A stretch of DNA of 64,000 nt from Clostridium sp. CX1 (GCF_025398335.1 NZ_JAODOO010000003.1:1-64000), one strand, 5' to 3'; shown: positions 26,858 through 36,349, counted from the first letter of the stretch. Made by a program: numbers and translations. Notes: generated from the sequence alone by a model not told the origin.

Positions 26858-27046
26858 TTATTCAAGAATACCTTCTTCTTTTAAAATTGTTTCGAGTTGT
26901 GATACTTTTTCTGCAAGAAACATAAATTTTTCTTTTAAAACATCTTTAGGAAGGTTTTCGTTGTTAAGACTTTTCTCCATGTATTCAATAGTTGAAAGAG
27001 CCTCATCAATATCCTGTTGAGCTAATTTTAAGTTATTTTCCTTCAT
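26858..27046 (-). CDS. Small helical protein of unknown function
   Basis: A 62-residue protein predicted to be two helices with a turn at ENLPKD (LAQQDIDEALSTIEYMEKSL and LKEKFMFLAEKVSQLETILKEE). No family is recognised. It follows the zinc-ribbon gene by 12 bases, so the two probably form an operon. Ribosome site AGGAGA before the ATG. Confidence 0.75.
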   Translation of the reverse strand: MKENNLKLAQQDIDEALSTIEYMEKSLNNENLPKDVLKEKFMFLAEKVSQLETILKEEGILE

Positions 27047-27058
27047 ATGAACTCTCCT

Positions 27059-27301
27059 TTAGTTTAGCATATTTTTAGCTTTATTAAATCCATCCTCATC
27101 TATAAATGGTGCACAAAACTCGAAGGTTTTTTCATAGCCGCAACTTGAACAGATACAATCACATACGTCATAAGGTACGTCATCAACAATATCAATCTTT
27201 AAGCTTTCAGCTATGTACCCTCCACCACATATTTCACAAGGAGTATCATTTATAACATAGTACTCACTTTCTATATACTTCATTATATCCTTAATGGTCA
27301 T
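27059..27301 (-). CDS. Small zinc-ribbon-like protein
   Basis: An 80-residue cytoplasmic protein with CEICGG and CDCICSSCG, two cysteine groups that likely hold a zinc ion, and YEKTFEFCAPF between them and the C terminus. The ATG at 27301 is chosen because GGAGG lies 7 bases upstream. A longer reading to 27427 has no ribosome site. First gene of a leftward pair with the small helical protein. Family unknown to me. Confidence 0.7.
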   Translation of the reverse strand: MTIKDIMKYIESEYYVINDTPCEICGGGYIAESLKIDIVDDVPYDVCDCICSSCGYEKTFEFCAPFIDEDGFNKAKNMLN

Positions 27302-27471
27302 CTCTAACCTCCAATTATAAAAATAATGCACATCATAAATGTTAACATTCTTAAAATTTATTTTCAATAGTAAATAGAATGAAAGCATAATATTTATGCA
27401 ATACTGGCTAATTTCTATCATATACATTAATGATAAGTAGTGTCAACAATTAATAAAAGGAGAGAAACAAT

Positions 27472-28050
27472 ATGATTAACTTTATATGGTTTTCTATTTT
27501 AGCTATCGGAATTATTTTTGGTATTTTTACTGGAAGGGGAGCAGAGGTATCAAAATCTATTATAGTATCAGCAGATTCAACAGTAAAACTTGTTATTGGA
27601 CTAGCTGGTATTATGTGTTTATGGTGTGGAGTTATGAAAGTTGCAGAAAGAAGCGGTCTAACAGATAAACTGGCAAAGCTGCTAAGGCCGCTGTTGAGAC
27701 TCATTTTTAAGGAAGCCGCCAGGGATGAAAAGGCAATGGGAGCTATAGTTATGAATCTTACTGCTAATATGATGGGATTGTCTAATGCAGCAACCCCTTT
27801 TGGAATAAAAGCTATGGAGGAACTAAAACGACTTAATAAGAATAAAGATGGTGTAGCTAGTAATGATATGGCCCTATTTTTAGTTTTAAATGCAGCTTGT
27901 GTTCAAATAATACCAACTACAGTTATCTCTATACGTGCAGCTGTTGGTTCTCAAAATCCAGCAGAAACTATAATACCATCAATTATTACTACTGGAATAG
28001 CGGCTATATTTGGAGTAACGATGTGCAAAGTACTTCAAAGGTATTTTTAA
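27472..28050 (+). CDS. spmA: Spore maturation protein A
   Basis: A 192-residue membrane protein of the SpmA (nucleoside-recognition/Gate) family with about five membrane segments, including IWFSILAIGIIFGIFTG, LVIGLAGIMCLWCGVM, and MNLTANMMGLSNAATPFGIKAM, the family hallmark. In Bacillus, SpmA and SpmB are needed for full dehydration of the spore core. AGGAGAG lies before the ATG. spmB follows by 12 bases. Confidence 0.95.
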   Translation: MINFIWFSILAIGIIFGIFTGRGAEVSKSIIVSADSTVKLVIGLAGIMCLWCGVMKVAERSGLTDKLAKLLRPLLRLIFKEAARDEKAMGAIVMNLTANMMGLSNAATPFGIKAMEELKRLNKNKDGVASNDMALFLVLNAACVQIIPTTVISIRAAVGSQNPAETIIPSIITTGIAAIFGVTMCKVLQRYF

Positions 28051-28062
28051 GGAGGAAATAGC

Positions 28063-28581
28063 ATGGATTACATCATAAAATCGATAATCCCCATTATTAT
28101 TTTCTTAATCATTGCCTATGGGATGATTAAGAAGGTAAAAGTGTATGAATGCTTTGTAGAAGGTGCAAAGGAAGGACTATATATATGCGTTAGAATTTTT
28201 CCTTACTTATTAGCGATGATTATAGCAGTTGGGGTCTTTAGGGAATCTAATGCATTAGATTATTTCATAAGTATAGTGAAACCAGTGGTTAAGCTCATAG
28301 GGCTTCCGCCGGAGGTTGTGCCTTTAGTGCTCGTTAAGCCCTTATCAGGAAGTGGAGCAATGGGGATTTTTGCAGAAACATTAAATAAGTTTGGTGCTGA
28401 TAGTTACATAGGGAGAGTTGCATCAATAATTATTGGGTCTACTGAAACGATATTTTATACCCTTACTGTATACTTTGGAGCTGTTGGGATAAAGAAAATA
28501 CGACATACCCTTTGGGTAGCTATAATGGCAGATATGATATGTGTCATATTGGCGATAAATATTGTGAAAATTATGTTCTAA
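28063..28581 (+). CDS. spmB: Spore maturation protein B
   Basis: A 172-residue membrane partner of SpmA with segments IIPIIIFLIIAYGMI, IFPYLLAMIIAVGVF and the conserved PLVLVKPLSGSGAMGIFAE followed by STETIFYTLTVYFGAVGI. Same operon, GGAGG before the ATG. No terminator is evident after it. The next transcript starts at the metG T-box promoter. Confidence 0.95.
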   Translation: MDYIIKSIIPIIIFLIIAYGMIKKVKVYECFVEGAKEGLYICVRIFPYLLAMIIAVGVFRESNALDYFISIVKPVVKLIGLPPEVVPLVLVKPLSGSGAMGIFAETLNKFGADSYIGRVASIIIGSTETIFYTLTVYFGAVGIKKIRHTLWVAIMADMICVILAINIVKIMF

Positions 28582-28678
28582 GATAAAACTTGTTTGGAAC
28601 CTAGAACTATATAGAATTAGTAAAAAATAAAACTATTAGGTGTAAAAAGGAATATTTATTAAAAATTTAGACATCATA

Positions 28679-28707
28679 TTGACAGTATAGAATATATAAC
28701 ATATTAT
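28679..28707 (+). promoter_or_regulatory. Sigma-A promoter of the metG leader
   Basis: TTGACA (28679-28684) and TATTAT (28702-28707) with a 17-base spacer, about 30 bases before the T-box stem I. Confidence 0.85.
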
Positions 28708-28734
28708 TAATTTAAAATGCTATGAAGGAAAGAG

Positions 28735-28999
28735 TAGTAAATGAAAATGTCTAAAGAGAGTCGGAAGTGGTGAAAACCGATGACACAATAGTTTATGAAC
28801 ATGGCTCCAGAGCAGGTTATCTAAAAATAGAGTAGGATAGCACGGAAGCAACCGTTATTTTGCAGAGTAATAAGGAATTTTAGGAAAATGCTAAATTTCA
28901 ATTACTTATTGAGGTCTTTATCGCGAGGTAAGGATAAAATAGAGTGGTAAAGCGTAAGCACGCCTCTATATGAAGGATATCTTCGTATAGAGGCTTTTT
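28735..28999 (+). promoter_or_regulatory. T-box riboswitch, Met-specific, upstream of metG
   Basis: Stem I has AAAGAGAGTCGG and GGTGAAAACCG, then GAAC-ATG, the position of the specifier, giving a Met codon. The antiterminator region reads AGAGTGGTAAAGCG, a variant T-box whose TGGT can pair with the ACCA end of uncharged tRNA-Met. The terminator is a 14-bp stem (28962-28975 with 28981-28994) ending in TTTTT. It opens transcription of metG when Met-tRNA is uncharged. Fills most of the 28582-29054 gap. Confidence 0.88.
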
Positions 29000-29054
29000 A
29001 TTATAAAAATTTAATCTCAAAGTTAAAAACTGAAAAATAAAGGAGGAAAAATTA

Positions 29055-30989
29055 ATGAACAAAAAAACATATTATATTACTACACCGATTTATTATCCAT
29101 CAGCAAAGTTGCATATAGGAAACACTTATACTACTGTAGCTGCAGATGCTCTAGCAAGATTTAAAAGGCTTACAGGTTATGATGTAATGTTTTTAACAGG
29201 TACTGATGAACATGGTCAAAAGATACAAAGACTAGCAGAGGCTAAAGGGGTTACTCCGATACAATATGTGGATGAAATAGTAGCAGGTATCAAGGATCTA
29301 TGGGGAATGATGAATGTAAGCTATGATAAGTTTATAAGAACAACAGAGGATTATCATATAAAAGCTGTTCAAGATATCTTTAAGAGACTATATGATCAAG
29401 GAGATATATATAAGGACTCTTATGAAGGATGGTACTGTACACCTTGTGAATCCTTTTGGACAGAAACTCAGCTAGCAGATGGAAAGTGTCCAGATTGTGG
29501 AAGACCTGTTGAAAAGGCAAAGGAAGAAGCTTATTTCTTTAAAATGTCGAAGTATGCCCCAAAACTTATTGAGCATATAGAAAACCATCCAGAATTCATT
29601 CAACCAGAATCAAGAAAAAATGAAATGATAAATAATTTCTTAAAGCCTGGACTTCAAGATCTTTGCGTATCAAGAACTTCATTTGATTGGGGAGTTCCTG
29701 TAACCTTTGATGAAAAGCATGTTGTATATGTTTGGATAGATGCCTTAGCGAATTATATAACTGCATTAGGATATGCAGGAGAAAATAATGAACTATATAA
29801 CAAATATTGGCCTGCAGATGTGCATTTAGTAGGTAAAGATATTTTAAGATTCCATACTATTTATTGGCCAATTATGCTTATGGCCCTAGGAGTTCCACTT
29901 CCAAAACAGGTTTTTGGTCATGGCTGGCTTTTAGTAGACGGTGGAAAAATGTCAAAATCTAAAGGAAACGTTGTGGATCCAGTAGTTTTAGTAAACCATT
30001 TCGGAACAGACCCTGTAAGATATTACCTATTAAGAGAAATTCCTTTTGGATCAGATGGTTTATTTAACAATGAGATATTTATAAAGAAGATAAACTCAGA
30101 TCTAGCAAATGACTTAGGTAATCTTTTATCAAGAACTTGCACAATGGTAGAAAAGTATTTTGATGGTATAATACCAGCACCAACAGCAAAAGATGTTATT
30201 GATAACGAACTTATAAACCTTGCTTTGGAAACTCCTATAAAGGTAGAAAAGAATATGAATAACTTGAGAATTCCTGAAGCATTAGATAGTATATGGGAGC
30301 TTATATCAAGATCTAACAAATATATAGATGAAACTACTCCATGGATACTTGCAAAGGATGAATCAAATAAAGAAAGACTTGGAACAGTGCTTTATAACTT
30401 AGCAGAATCCTTAAGAATAACTTCCGTATGTCTTTCAGCCTTCCTTCCTGAAACAAGTGAAAAAATCAATAAGCAGTTAAATGTAGAGCTAACTAGTTGG
30501 AATAGTGTAGCCGCTTTTGATGGAACCAGTGCAGGAACAAAGGTTAATAAGGGAGAAATCATATTCCCAAGAATAGACGTAGAAAAGAAAATTGAAGAGT
30601 TAAATGCTCTTAAAGAACAGCAGTTAGGTGAGAATAAACCTAAAATGCAACCTTTAAAAGAAGAGATAACCATTGAGGATTTTGAAAAAATAGACTTAAG
30701 AGTAGTTAAGGTTTTAGAGTGTGAACCTGTAAAAGGAGCTAAAAAACTTCTTAAGTTAAAGGTTGAATTAAATGGAGAGGAAAGACAGGTAATATCAGGT
30801 ATAGCTAAGCATTATAAACCTGAAGATTTAGTAGGAAAATATGTAGTATTAGTTGCTAACTTGAAACCTGTTAAGCTTAGAGGAGAACTTTCACAGGGAA
30901 TGATACTAGCAGCTTCTACAGATGATGATAGTAAGTTATTTACCGTTTCTATACCTGGAGAACTTCCAACTGGAAGCGTAGTTAGATAA
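29055..30989 (+). CDS. metG: Methionyl-tRNA synthetase
   Basis: A 644-residue class I synthetase. Seen: HIGN (HIGH-equivalent) in PSAKLHIGNTYTT, a zinc domain with CTPC and CPDC (about 133-152), the MSKSKGN loop (KMSKS) near residue 305, an alpha-helical anticodon domain, and a C-terminal tRNA-binding OB domain (about 535-644; FEKIDLRVVKVLECEPVKGAKKLLKLKV). The C-terminal domain promotes dimerisation and tRNA binding. GGAGG before the ATG. Expression is set by the T-box in front. tatD follows as in B. subtilis. Confidence 0.97.
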   Translation: MNKKTYYITTPIYYPSAKLHIGNTYTTVAADALARFKRLTGYDVMFLTGTDEHGQKIQRLAEAKGVTPIQYVDEIVAGIKDLWGMMNVSYDKFIRTTEDYHIKAVQDIFKRLYDQGDIYKDSYEGWYCTPCESFWTETQLADGKCPDCGRPVEKAKEEAYFFKMSKYAPKLIEHIENHPEFIQPESRKNEMINNFLKPGLQDLCVSRTSFDWGVPVTFDEKHVVYVWIDALANYITALGYAGENNELYNKYWPADVHLVGKDILRFHTIYWPIMLMALGVPLPKQVFGHGWLLVDGGKMSKSKGNVVDPVVLVNHFGTDPVRYYLLREIPFGSDGLFNNEIFIKKINSDLANDLGNLLSRTCTMVEKYFDGIIPAPTAKDVIDNELINLALETPIKVEKNMNNLRIPEALDSIWELISRSNKYIDETTPWILAKDESNKERLGTVLYNLAESLRITSVCLSAFLPETSEKINKQLNVELTSWNSVAAFDGTSAGTKVNKGEIIFPRIDVEKKIEELNALKEQQLGENKPKMQPLKEEITIEDFEKIDLRVVKVLECEPVKGAKKLLKLKVELNGEERQVISGIAKHYKPEDLVGKYVVLVANLKPVKLRGELSQGMILAASTDDDSKLFTVSIPGELPTGSVVR

Positions 30990-31060
30990 AAGTATATAAA
31001 TTATCATTTACTATGAGGATTATTAGAAGAAAGACTGACCTATAGAACAAATTGATTTAG

Positions 31061-31100
31061 AAATACCCTATATGATAATAATCCTATAGGGTATTTTTAT
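31061..31100 (+). terminator. Terminator of metG
   Basis: AAATACCCTATA pairs exactly with TATAGGGTATTT around a 12-base loop, followed by TTATT. The remaining metG-tatD gap (30990-31296) shows nothing else. Confidence 0.85.
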
Positions 31101-31296
31101 TAACAAAACTTGTAAATAAGTAGGGAATTTTGTTTACATGAGAAGTTAAATGAGTTTTTACTAAAAATAGCTTGACTATAATTAAAAATGTAATAAAATG
31201 GTAATATATTGGTGGCTGTCAATTTTATATATATTTTCTAGGTTAACTAAAAACAAAAGAGTTTACACTTAAGTGTTTGAAATGGAGAAGATACAG

Positions 31297-32097
31297 ATGA
31301 TGGATAACATAGAACTAGATAAAGCAATTAAAATATTTGATGCTCACGCTCATTATGATGATGAACAGTTTGATGAAGACAGAAATTTAGTAATAGAAGA
31401 GCTTAAAAAAAATAATGTAATAGGAGTTCTAAATTGTGGAGCATCTTTAGAGGGGTGTGTTCAATCTGTTAACCTTGCTGATAAATACGATTTTTTTTAT
31501 GCAGCAGTAGGCATACATCCTGAGCATGCAGATAAATTCGGAGAGGATACGGTAGTCGAATTAAAAAGGTTGGCTAAGAATCAAAAAGTTAAAGCTATAG
31601 GAGAAATAGGGTTGGACTATTATTGGGAGGAGAATCCAGATAGAAGGATACAGAAAGAAGTATTTATAAGGCAAATGGAGTTGGCAAAAGAACTAAATCT
31701 GCCAGTAATAATACATGACAGGGATGCCCATGAGGATACTCTGAACATAATAAAACAATTTAAAGGAGTAACTGGAGAAATTCATTGTTTTTCTGGAAGC
31801 GTAGAGTTTGCCAAGGAGTGTTTAAAGTTAGGTTATTACATAGGTTTTACTGGTGTTATAACATTTAAAAATGCTAGAAAGATTATAGAAGTGGTTAAAG
31901 AAGTTCCTATTGATAGAATACTATTAGAAACAGATTGTCCGTACATGGCTCCAGTTCCTTTTAGGGGGAAAAGAAATAGATCTGAATACATTAGGAATAT
32001 GATAGAAAAGGTGGCAGAAATTAAAGATATTAAACCAGAAGAGGTAAGTAATTGGACTATTTCCAATGTTGAGAAGTTGCTAAATATAAGAAAGTAG
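31297..32097 (+). CDS. tatD: TatD family metal-dependent hydrolase (DNase)
   Basis: A 266-residue TIM-barrel hydrolase. Seen: FDAHAHYDDEQF (metal ligands), VGIHPEHA, AIGEIGLDYYWE (metal Glu), IIHDRDAHEDT, GEIHCFSGSVEFAKE, and LLETDCPYMAPVPFRGKRN. TatD (YabD) has 3'-5' exonuclease activity on DNA and RNA. ATG 31297 is chosen with GGAG nine bases before it. Several upstream in-frame starts have no ribosome site. Neighbours metG and yabE match the Bacillus order. Confidence 0.93.
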   Translation: MMDNIELDKAIKIFDAHAHYDDEQFDEDRNLVIEELKKNNVIGVLNCGASLEGCVQSVNLADKYDFFYAAVGIHPEHADKFGEDTVVELKRLAKNQKVKAIGEIGLDYYWEENPDRRIQKEVFIRQMELAKELNLPVIIHDRDAHEDTLNIIKQFKGVTGEIHCFSGSVEFAKECLKLGYYIGFTGVITFKNARKIIEVVKEVPIDRILLETDCPYMAPVPFRGKRNRSEYIRNMIEKVAEIKDIKPEEVSNWTISNVEKLLNIRK

Positions 32098-32211
32098 TGT
32101 AAAATCAAAAAGGAATATTTATAATATTAACAAAAAATTAATTTTTGTCATAAAGATTCTCAATAGAGAATATAATTATAATAGTTTAACAAAATTCCAC
32201 CGAAAGCCGTA

Positions 32212-32289
32212 TTAGACTGTTAAAATAATTTGCTATCATAATATTTTATTTTTTTAGTTTTATGCAGGTATGTGCATTAAACAGTCTAA
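32212..32289. other. Inverted repeat with long spacer in the tatD-yabE gap
   Basis: TTAGACTGTT (32212-32221) and its exact complement (32280-32289) are separated by 58 bases with a long T run inside. It lies before the yabE promoter, so it belongs to the tatD transcript or acts as an operator loop. Confidence 0.35.
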
Positions 32290-32305
32290 AAAGCATGAGT
32301 GATAT

Positions 32306-32334
32306 TTGACATAAGAAGTTATAGCAATTATAAT
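32306..32334 (+). promoter_or_regulatory. Sigma-A promoter of yabE
   Basis: Perfect TTGACA (32306-32311) and TATAAT (32329-32334) with a 17-base spacer, about 35 bases before the ATG. Confidence 0.9.
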
Positions 32335-32369
32335 GATTGATGTCGCTCTTGCCCGGAGGAGGTATTCTT

Positions 32370-33413
32370 ATGGTGGAAAAAATCACAAGTTACTTAAAAA
32401 AATACTTTTCCAATGGTCCTAAATTTATTTTCATGTCAGTATCAATAGTTCTTATTGCTTTGACAGTATTAATTTTCAGCACAAGGAAGACAATAACAGT
32501 TTCTGTTGATGGACAGGATAAACAGATTACTACATTTAGTAGAACTTACAAAAAAGCTTTAAGCAATAACAATATAGTTGTAGGACCAAAGGACAAAACC
32601 ACACCTAGTCTGGACAGTAGAGTTGAAAAAGGAAAGAAAATATCCATAAAAAGAGCTGTTAAGGTTCATGTGGAGGCAGATGGAAGGCAGGTAACCATTG
32701 AGTCAGCGGAACAGAACGTTGAGAAAATGTTGCAAGCTGAAGGAATAGGACTTCAAGATTTTGATAAAGTATATCCAGCAAAGGATTTAGCAATTAAAGA
32801 TGGATTAAAAGTAGTAATAACAAGAGTAGAAACTAAGGAAGTAAAAGAAAATAAAAAGATAGATTATACAACGGTTGTAAAAAAAGATGATGAAATGGAA
32901 CAGGGCAAAAATAAAGTTATACAAGAGGGACAATTAGGAGAAAAAGAAACTGTAACCAAAGTTATTTATGAAAATGGTAAAGAAGTTTCAAGAAAAGTAA
33001 TAACTGAAATAATTAAAAAACAGCCTGTACAAAAAGTTGTAGCTATGGGAACACTTAGCACATATACCCCTTCCCGTGGAGGAAAAGTTACTTATACAAA
33101 ATCCATGAGGATGAGGGCTACTGCGTATACTGCAGATTATGAAAGTACAGGTAAAAGTCCTGGTAATGCCGGATTCGGAATTACAGCAACTGGAACAGTT
33201 GCAAAAAGAAATAGTAGTAGCTATAGCTCTATAGCAGTTGATCCAAGAGTTATTCCACTTGGTACAAAGCTGTATGTTGATGGATATGGATATGCCGTTG
33301 CAGAAGATACTGGTGGAGCTATAAAGGGAAACAAAATAGACTTGTTTTTTAATTCTAGTTCAGAAGCGGACAACTGGGGCGTTAGATGGGTAAATGTTTA
33401 TGTGGTTAAGTAA
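32370..33413 (+). CDS. yabE: YabE-like cell wall protein: DUF348, G5 and 3D domains
   Basis: A 347-residue secreted or membrane-tethered protein. Order: N-terminal membrane helix (FIFMSVSIVLIALTVLIFS), two DUF348 modules (about 45-155), a G5 domain (about 165-240), and a C-terminal 3D domain (about 255-347) with AVDPRVIPLGTKLYVDGYG, AEDTGGAIKGNKIDLFF. The three aspartates give the domain its name and resemble the active site of lytic transglycosylases. B. subtilis YabE is a putative Rpf-like wall enzyme in the same place (tatD-yabE-rnmV). GGAGGAGG precedes the ATG. Confidence 0.9.
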   Translation: MVEKITSYLKKYFSNGPKFIFMSVSIVLIALTVLIFSTRKTITVSVDGQDKQITTFSRTYKKALSNNNIVVGPKDKTTPSLDSRVEKGKKISIKRAVKVHVEADGRQVTIESAEQNVEKMLQAEGIGLQDFDKVYPAKDLAIKDGLKVVITRVETKEVKENKKIDYTTVVKKDDEMEQGKNKVIQEGQLGEKETVTKVIYENGKEVSRKVITEIIKKQPVQKVVAMGTLSTYTPSRGGKVTYTKSMRMRATAYTADYESTGKSPGNAGFGITATGTVAKRNSSSYSSIAVDPRVIPLGTKLYVDGYGYAVAEDTGGAIKGNKIDLFFNSSSEADNWGVRWVNVYVVK

Positions 33414-33443
33414 AGTAGGAGCTTAAGTAGCTCCTACTTTTCT
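33413..33443 (+). terminator. Terminator of yabE
   Basis: AAGTAGGAGCT-TAAGT-AGCTCCTACTT followed by TTCTTTT. Confidence 0.88.
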
Positions 33444-33562
33444 TTTAAGAAAATTGCTATGTCTACCATTTTTAGTTAACTTCATTATATTGTTTATGAT
33501 ATTATTAATAAGTGTTAATACTTATTAATGTAGTATATTTGTAATTCTAACGGAGGGAAATT

Positions 33563-34105
33563 ATGATAAAAGAAGTTATTGTAGTTGAGGGAAGAGATGA
33601 CATTACTGCAGTTAAAAGAGCGGTAGATGCTGAAATCATAGCAGTAGGGGGCTTTGGAATAAATAAGAAGGTTATAGATAGGATAAAAGAAGCTCAGAAA
33701 AGACAAGGGGTAATTGTATTAACAGATCCGGATTTTGCAGGTGAAAAAATAAGAAGGATTATATCTAAAAGAGTAGAAGGAATTAAGCATGCTTATATAT
33801 CTCGAAAGGATGGTACAAAGGACGGAGATATAGGAGTGGAGAATGCTGAACCAGAAACTATAATAAGAGCTTTAGAGGCAGCTAAGTGTGAGTTGAAAGA
33901 GAAAAGAAGTGAATTCGACATAAATGATATGATTTTTTTTGGTCTTGCAGGAAATACTAATTCAAAAGAAAAAAGAGATGCTTTAGGTAAAGAGTTAGGA
34001 ATAGGTTATTGTAATGCTGCCCAATTTTTAACTCGACTTAATAACTATGGAATAACTAAAGATGAATTTATAATAGCAATAAAAAGAATAGATAAGGAGA
34101 AATAA
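33563..34105 (+). CDS. rnmV: Ribonuclease M5
   Basis: A 180-residue Toprim nuclease that matures 5S rRNA. Seen: [18 protein letters not shown] (catalytic Glu), [14 protein letters not shown] (the DxD), and the C-terminal domain with [42 protein letters not shown] before the ATG. ksgA starts one base after its stop codon, as in Bacillus. Confidence 0.95.
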   Translation: MIKEVIVVEGRDDITAVKRAVDAEIIAVGGFGINKKVIDRIKEAQKRQGVIVLTDPDFAGEKIRRIISKRVEGIKHAYISRKDGTKDGDIGVENAEPETIIRALEAAKCELKEKRSEFDINDMIFFGLAGNTNSKEKRDALGKELGIGYCNAAQFLTRLNNYGITKDEFIIAIKRIDKEK

Positions 34106-34106
34106 T

Positions 34107-34943
34107 ATGGAAAATTTACTTACTAAGGATATAGTTGAAAAATACGGGTTCAGATTTTCTAAGAGCCTTGGACAAAATTTTTTGATTGATAACTCGGTAT
34201 TAATGGATATAGTTAATAGTGCAAATGTAACTGAAGAAGATACTGTTATAGAAATAGGTCCAGGAGTTGGGACATTAACTAGAGAATTGTTAAAGAAGGC
34301 TAAGAAGGTATATGCAATCGAATTGGACTCAGACCTAATACCTATTTTAACAGAAGAACTTAAAGAATTTGATAATTTTGAACTAATACATAAAGATGCA
34401 TTAAAAGTAAATTTTAATGAAATTATAGGGGAAGAAAAAAATGTTAAACTTGTTGCTAATTTGCCTTATTACGTGACTACACCTATAATTTCAAGACTTT
34501 TAAATGGAGGATATAACTTTGACTCTCTAACTATAATGATACAGAAAGAAGTTGGAGAAAGAATTGCAGCAGAACCTGATACTAAGGAATATGGCTCGCT
34601 TTCAATACTTGTTCAGTACTATTGTGATATAGAAGTTATAAGAAAAGTAAGTCCAGGATCTTTTGTTCCAAGACCAAAGGTGGATTCCATTGTATTAAGG
34701 CTAGATAAGCTTAAGAATCCTAGAGTTGATGTTAAAGACAAAGATTTATTTTTTAAGATTGTAAGAAATTCCTTTAATATGAGAAGAAAAACTCTATGGA
34801 ATGCTCTTAAAAGTTTAAAATTGCCAAAGGAGACTATGGAAACTGCTTTTAGTAACGCAGAGATAGATCCTAAAAGAAGAGGTGAAACCCTATCTTTAGC
34901 TGAATTTGGAAGACTTTCAGACTGCATATTAGATTTATCATAA
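34107..34943 (+). CDS. rsmA: 16S rRNA dimethyladenosine transferase (KsgA/RsmA)
   Basis: A 278-residue enzyme that dimethylates A1518 and A1519. Seen: [24 protein letters not shown] (SAM motif I), the catalytic NLPY in [13 protein letters not shown], and a C-terminal helical domain with [12 protein letters not shown]. Coupled to rnmV. ATG after AAGGAG. Confidence 0.97.
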   Translation: MENLLTKDIVEKYGFRFSKSLGQNFLIDNSVLMDIVNSANVTEEDTVIEIGPGVGTLTRELLKKAKKVYAIELDSDLIPILTEELKEFDNFELIHKDALKVNFNEIIGEEKNVKLVANLPYYVTTPIISRLLNGGYNFDSLTIMIQKEVGERIAAEPDTKEYGSLSILVQYYCDIEVIRKVSPGSFVPRPKVDSIVLRLDKLKNPRVDVKDKDLFFKIVRNSFNMRRKTLWNALKSLKLPKETMETAFSNAEIDPKRRGETLSLAEFGRLSDCILDLS

Positions 34944-34965
34944 TCTTTTTACCGACAAGTTGTTC

Positions 34966-34992
34966 ACTTTTTGAATATTACCTCATATATTA
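34966..34992 (+). promoter_or_regulatory. Possible sigma-K promoter before the acidic protein gene
   Basis: AC at 34966-34967, a 16-base spacer, and CATATATTA (34984-34992) match the sigma-K form AC-N16-CATANNNTA. It lies 32 bases before the start codon. The match is short, so this is tentative. Confidence 0.45.
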
Positions 34993-35023
34993 TAATGAAT
35001 GAAATATATGGAGGTATACGAAG

Positions 35024-36295
35024 TTGGCACAAAAAAAGAGTTATAGTAGGTATTTCATAATATTACAAGAAGATGAAAAGGGATACTCCCTAGCTTCTGA
35101 CAAGGTAGCGTCAGGTTATGCTAAATTGGAATTAAAGAATGACAAGTGCAAAATATCGTACTATGTGCAAAACTTGAAAAAGGAAGTAGCGCCTTATTAC
35201 ATGGTTTTAATATGTAATAAGAAGGATGTAAAAAAGATAATTAAGATTGGTGAGATGAACATAGATGATTATGGAAGAGCAGACATTTGTTATGAGTATC
35301 CTGTAGGTAATGTTGCAGGTAGTGGTATATCTATGGATAAGGTGTCGGGGGCTGCTATAGTTAGAGTTTTAAGTGGTAATATAGTACCAGTTATGAGTGG
35401 TTTTGCAAGTACAGAAATACCTCAATGGAAAAGCTTTGAGATGATTGAAGATAAGGATAGAGGTATTGACGAAGAAGAAAAGGTGATTAATAAAGAATCT
35501 GCCGAAGAAAAAAGCATCTTCGATAAGTATGAAGAAAGTATAGAACGTGTTAAGGAAGAGGAAAAGGAAGCTTTAGATGTTCCAGAAGAGCAGGATGATT
35601 TACAGCAAATAAGAAATGCAGTTATAAAGGACGAGAACATAGTTGAGGCTACTGAAGAAGATGGAGAGGAAGAGTCTCCAAGGATCCCTGAGGAAGAGAA
35701 AGTGTCAGAGCCTTCAGTTGAAGAAGAAAGAGAGTCTGAGCCAGTGCCTTTATTAGGTGAGGAAAATCAGGACAGGGATGATCAGGAATCTATAGAAGAA
35801 GATAATAAAAACGAGCAAAGTGATGAAACTAGTGATAGTGAAGCTGATGAGTATAGAAACGATGAAGAAGACTATCCAAGAGGAGGAACAGCTAAGTTTT
35901 TTAAAGGCCTAGTAAAAGACTTTGATGAACTTCCTGGCATATGTAGGGAAATTAAAAGATGTAGATGGTACAAGGTTCCTATTAGCTGTAAAGAAGATAT
36001 GCAGGATATGAGGGATCACGATAGGCATAGAATAATATACTATCCTATGCAAAGTTATTTCCAGTATATTAAAAAATATGGTCATTGCTTAATTGGATAT
36101 AAGTGTGATAAATCAGGAGAGGTTAAGTACCTAATTTATGGAGTGCCTGGTTTAAAAGATGTTAAAGAACAGCCTTTTGGAGGAAGATCTGGTTTTGTTA
36201 CCTGGGTACCAGTGGATAAAGATGAAACTTTCGGGTACTGGCTTATGTTTTATGATTTTAAGACCTCTACAATATTAATACCTGTAAAAAAATAA
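35024..36295 (+). CDS. Acidic protein with conserved ends, possible spore protein
   Basis: A 423-residue protein I cannot name. Order: an N-terminal beta-rich domain (about 1-140; SRYFIILQEDEKGYSLASDK..GYAKLEL), a very acidic low-complexity middle (about 150-290; rich in Glu, Asp and Ser), and a C-terminal domain (about 295-423) with WYKVPISCKEDM and FGYWLMFYDFKTSTILIPVKK. No signal peptide. TTG start with GGAGG nine bases upstream. It lies where Bacillus has the sigma-K gene yabG, and a sigma-K-like promoter precedes it, which suggests a spore-coat role. That role is inference. Confidence 0.75.
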   Translation: MAQKKSYSRYFIILQEDEKGYSLASDKVASGYAKLELKNDKCKISYYVQNLKKEVAPYYMVLICNKKDVKKIIKIGEMNIDDYGRADICYEYPVGNVAGSGISMDKVSGAAIVRVLSGNIVPVMSGFASTEIPQWKSFEMIEDKDRGIDEEEKVINKESAEEKSIFDKYEESIERVKEEEKEALDVPEEQDDLQQIRNAVIKDENIVEATEEDGEEESPRIPEEEKVSEPSVEEERESEPVPLLGEENQDRDDQESIEEDNKNEQSDETSDSEADEYRNDEEDYPRGGTAKFFKGLVKDFDELPGICREIKRCRWYKVPISCKEDMQDMRDHDRHRIIYYPMQSYFQYIKKYGHCLIGYKCDKSGEVKYLIYGVPGLKDVKEQPFGGRSGFVTWVPVDKDETFGYWLMFYDFKTSTILIPVKK

Positions 36296-36308
36296 TGTAT
36301 GACCTCGC

Positions 36309-36349
36309 AAAATGGTACCAAAAATATTTAATATTTTTGGTACCATTTT
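36309..36349 (+). terminator. Terminator of the acidic protein gene
   Basis: AAAATGGTACCAAAAATATT and its exact 20-bp complement, separated by one base, then TCAT. The ends can also terminate in the other direction. Confidence 0.85.

Noticed and set aside
32100-32369. c-di-AMP (ydaO-type) riboswitch before the yabE-like gene
   Set aside because: I looked for the conserved ydaO core elements. They are absent, and a normal promoter lies only about 35 bases before the start.
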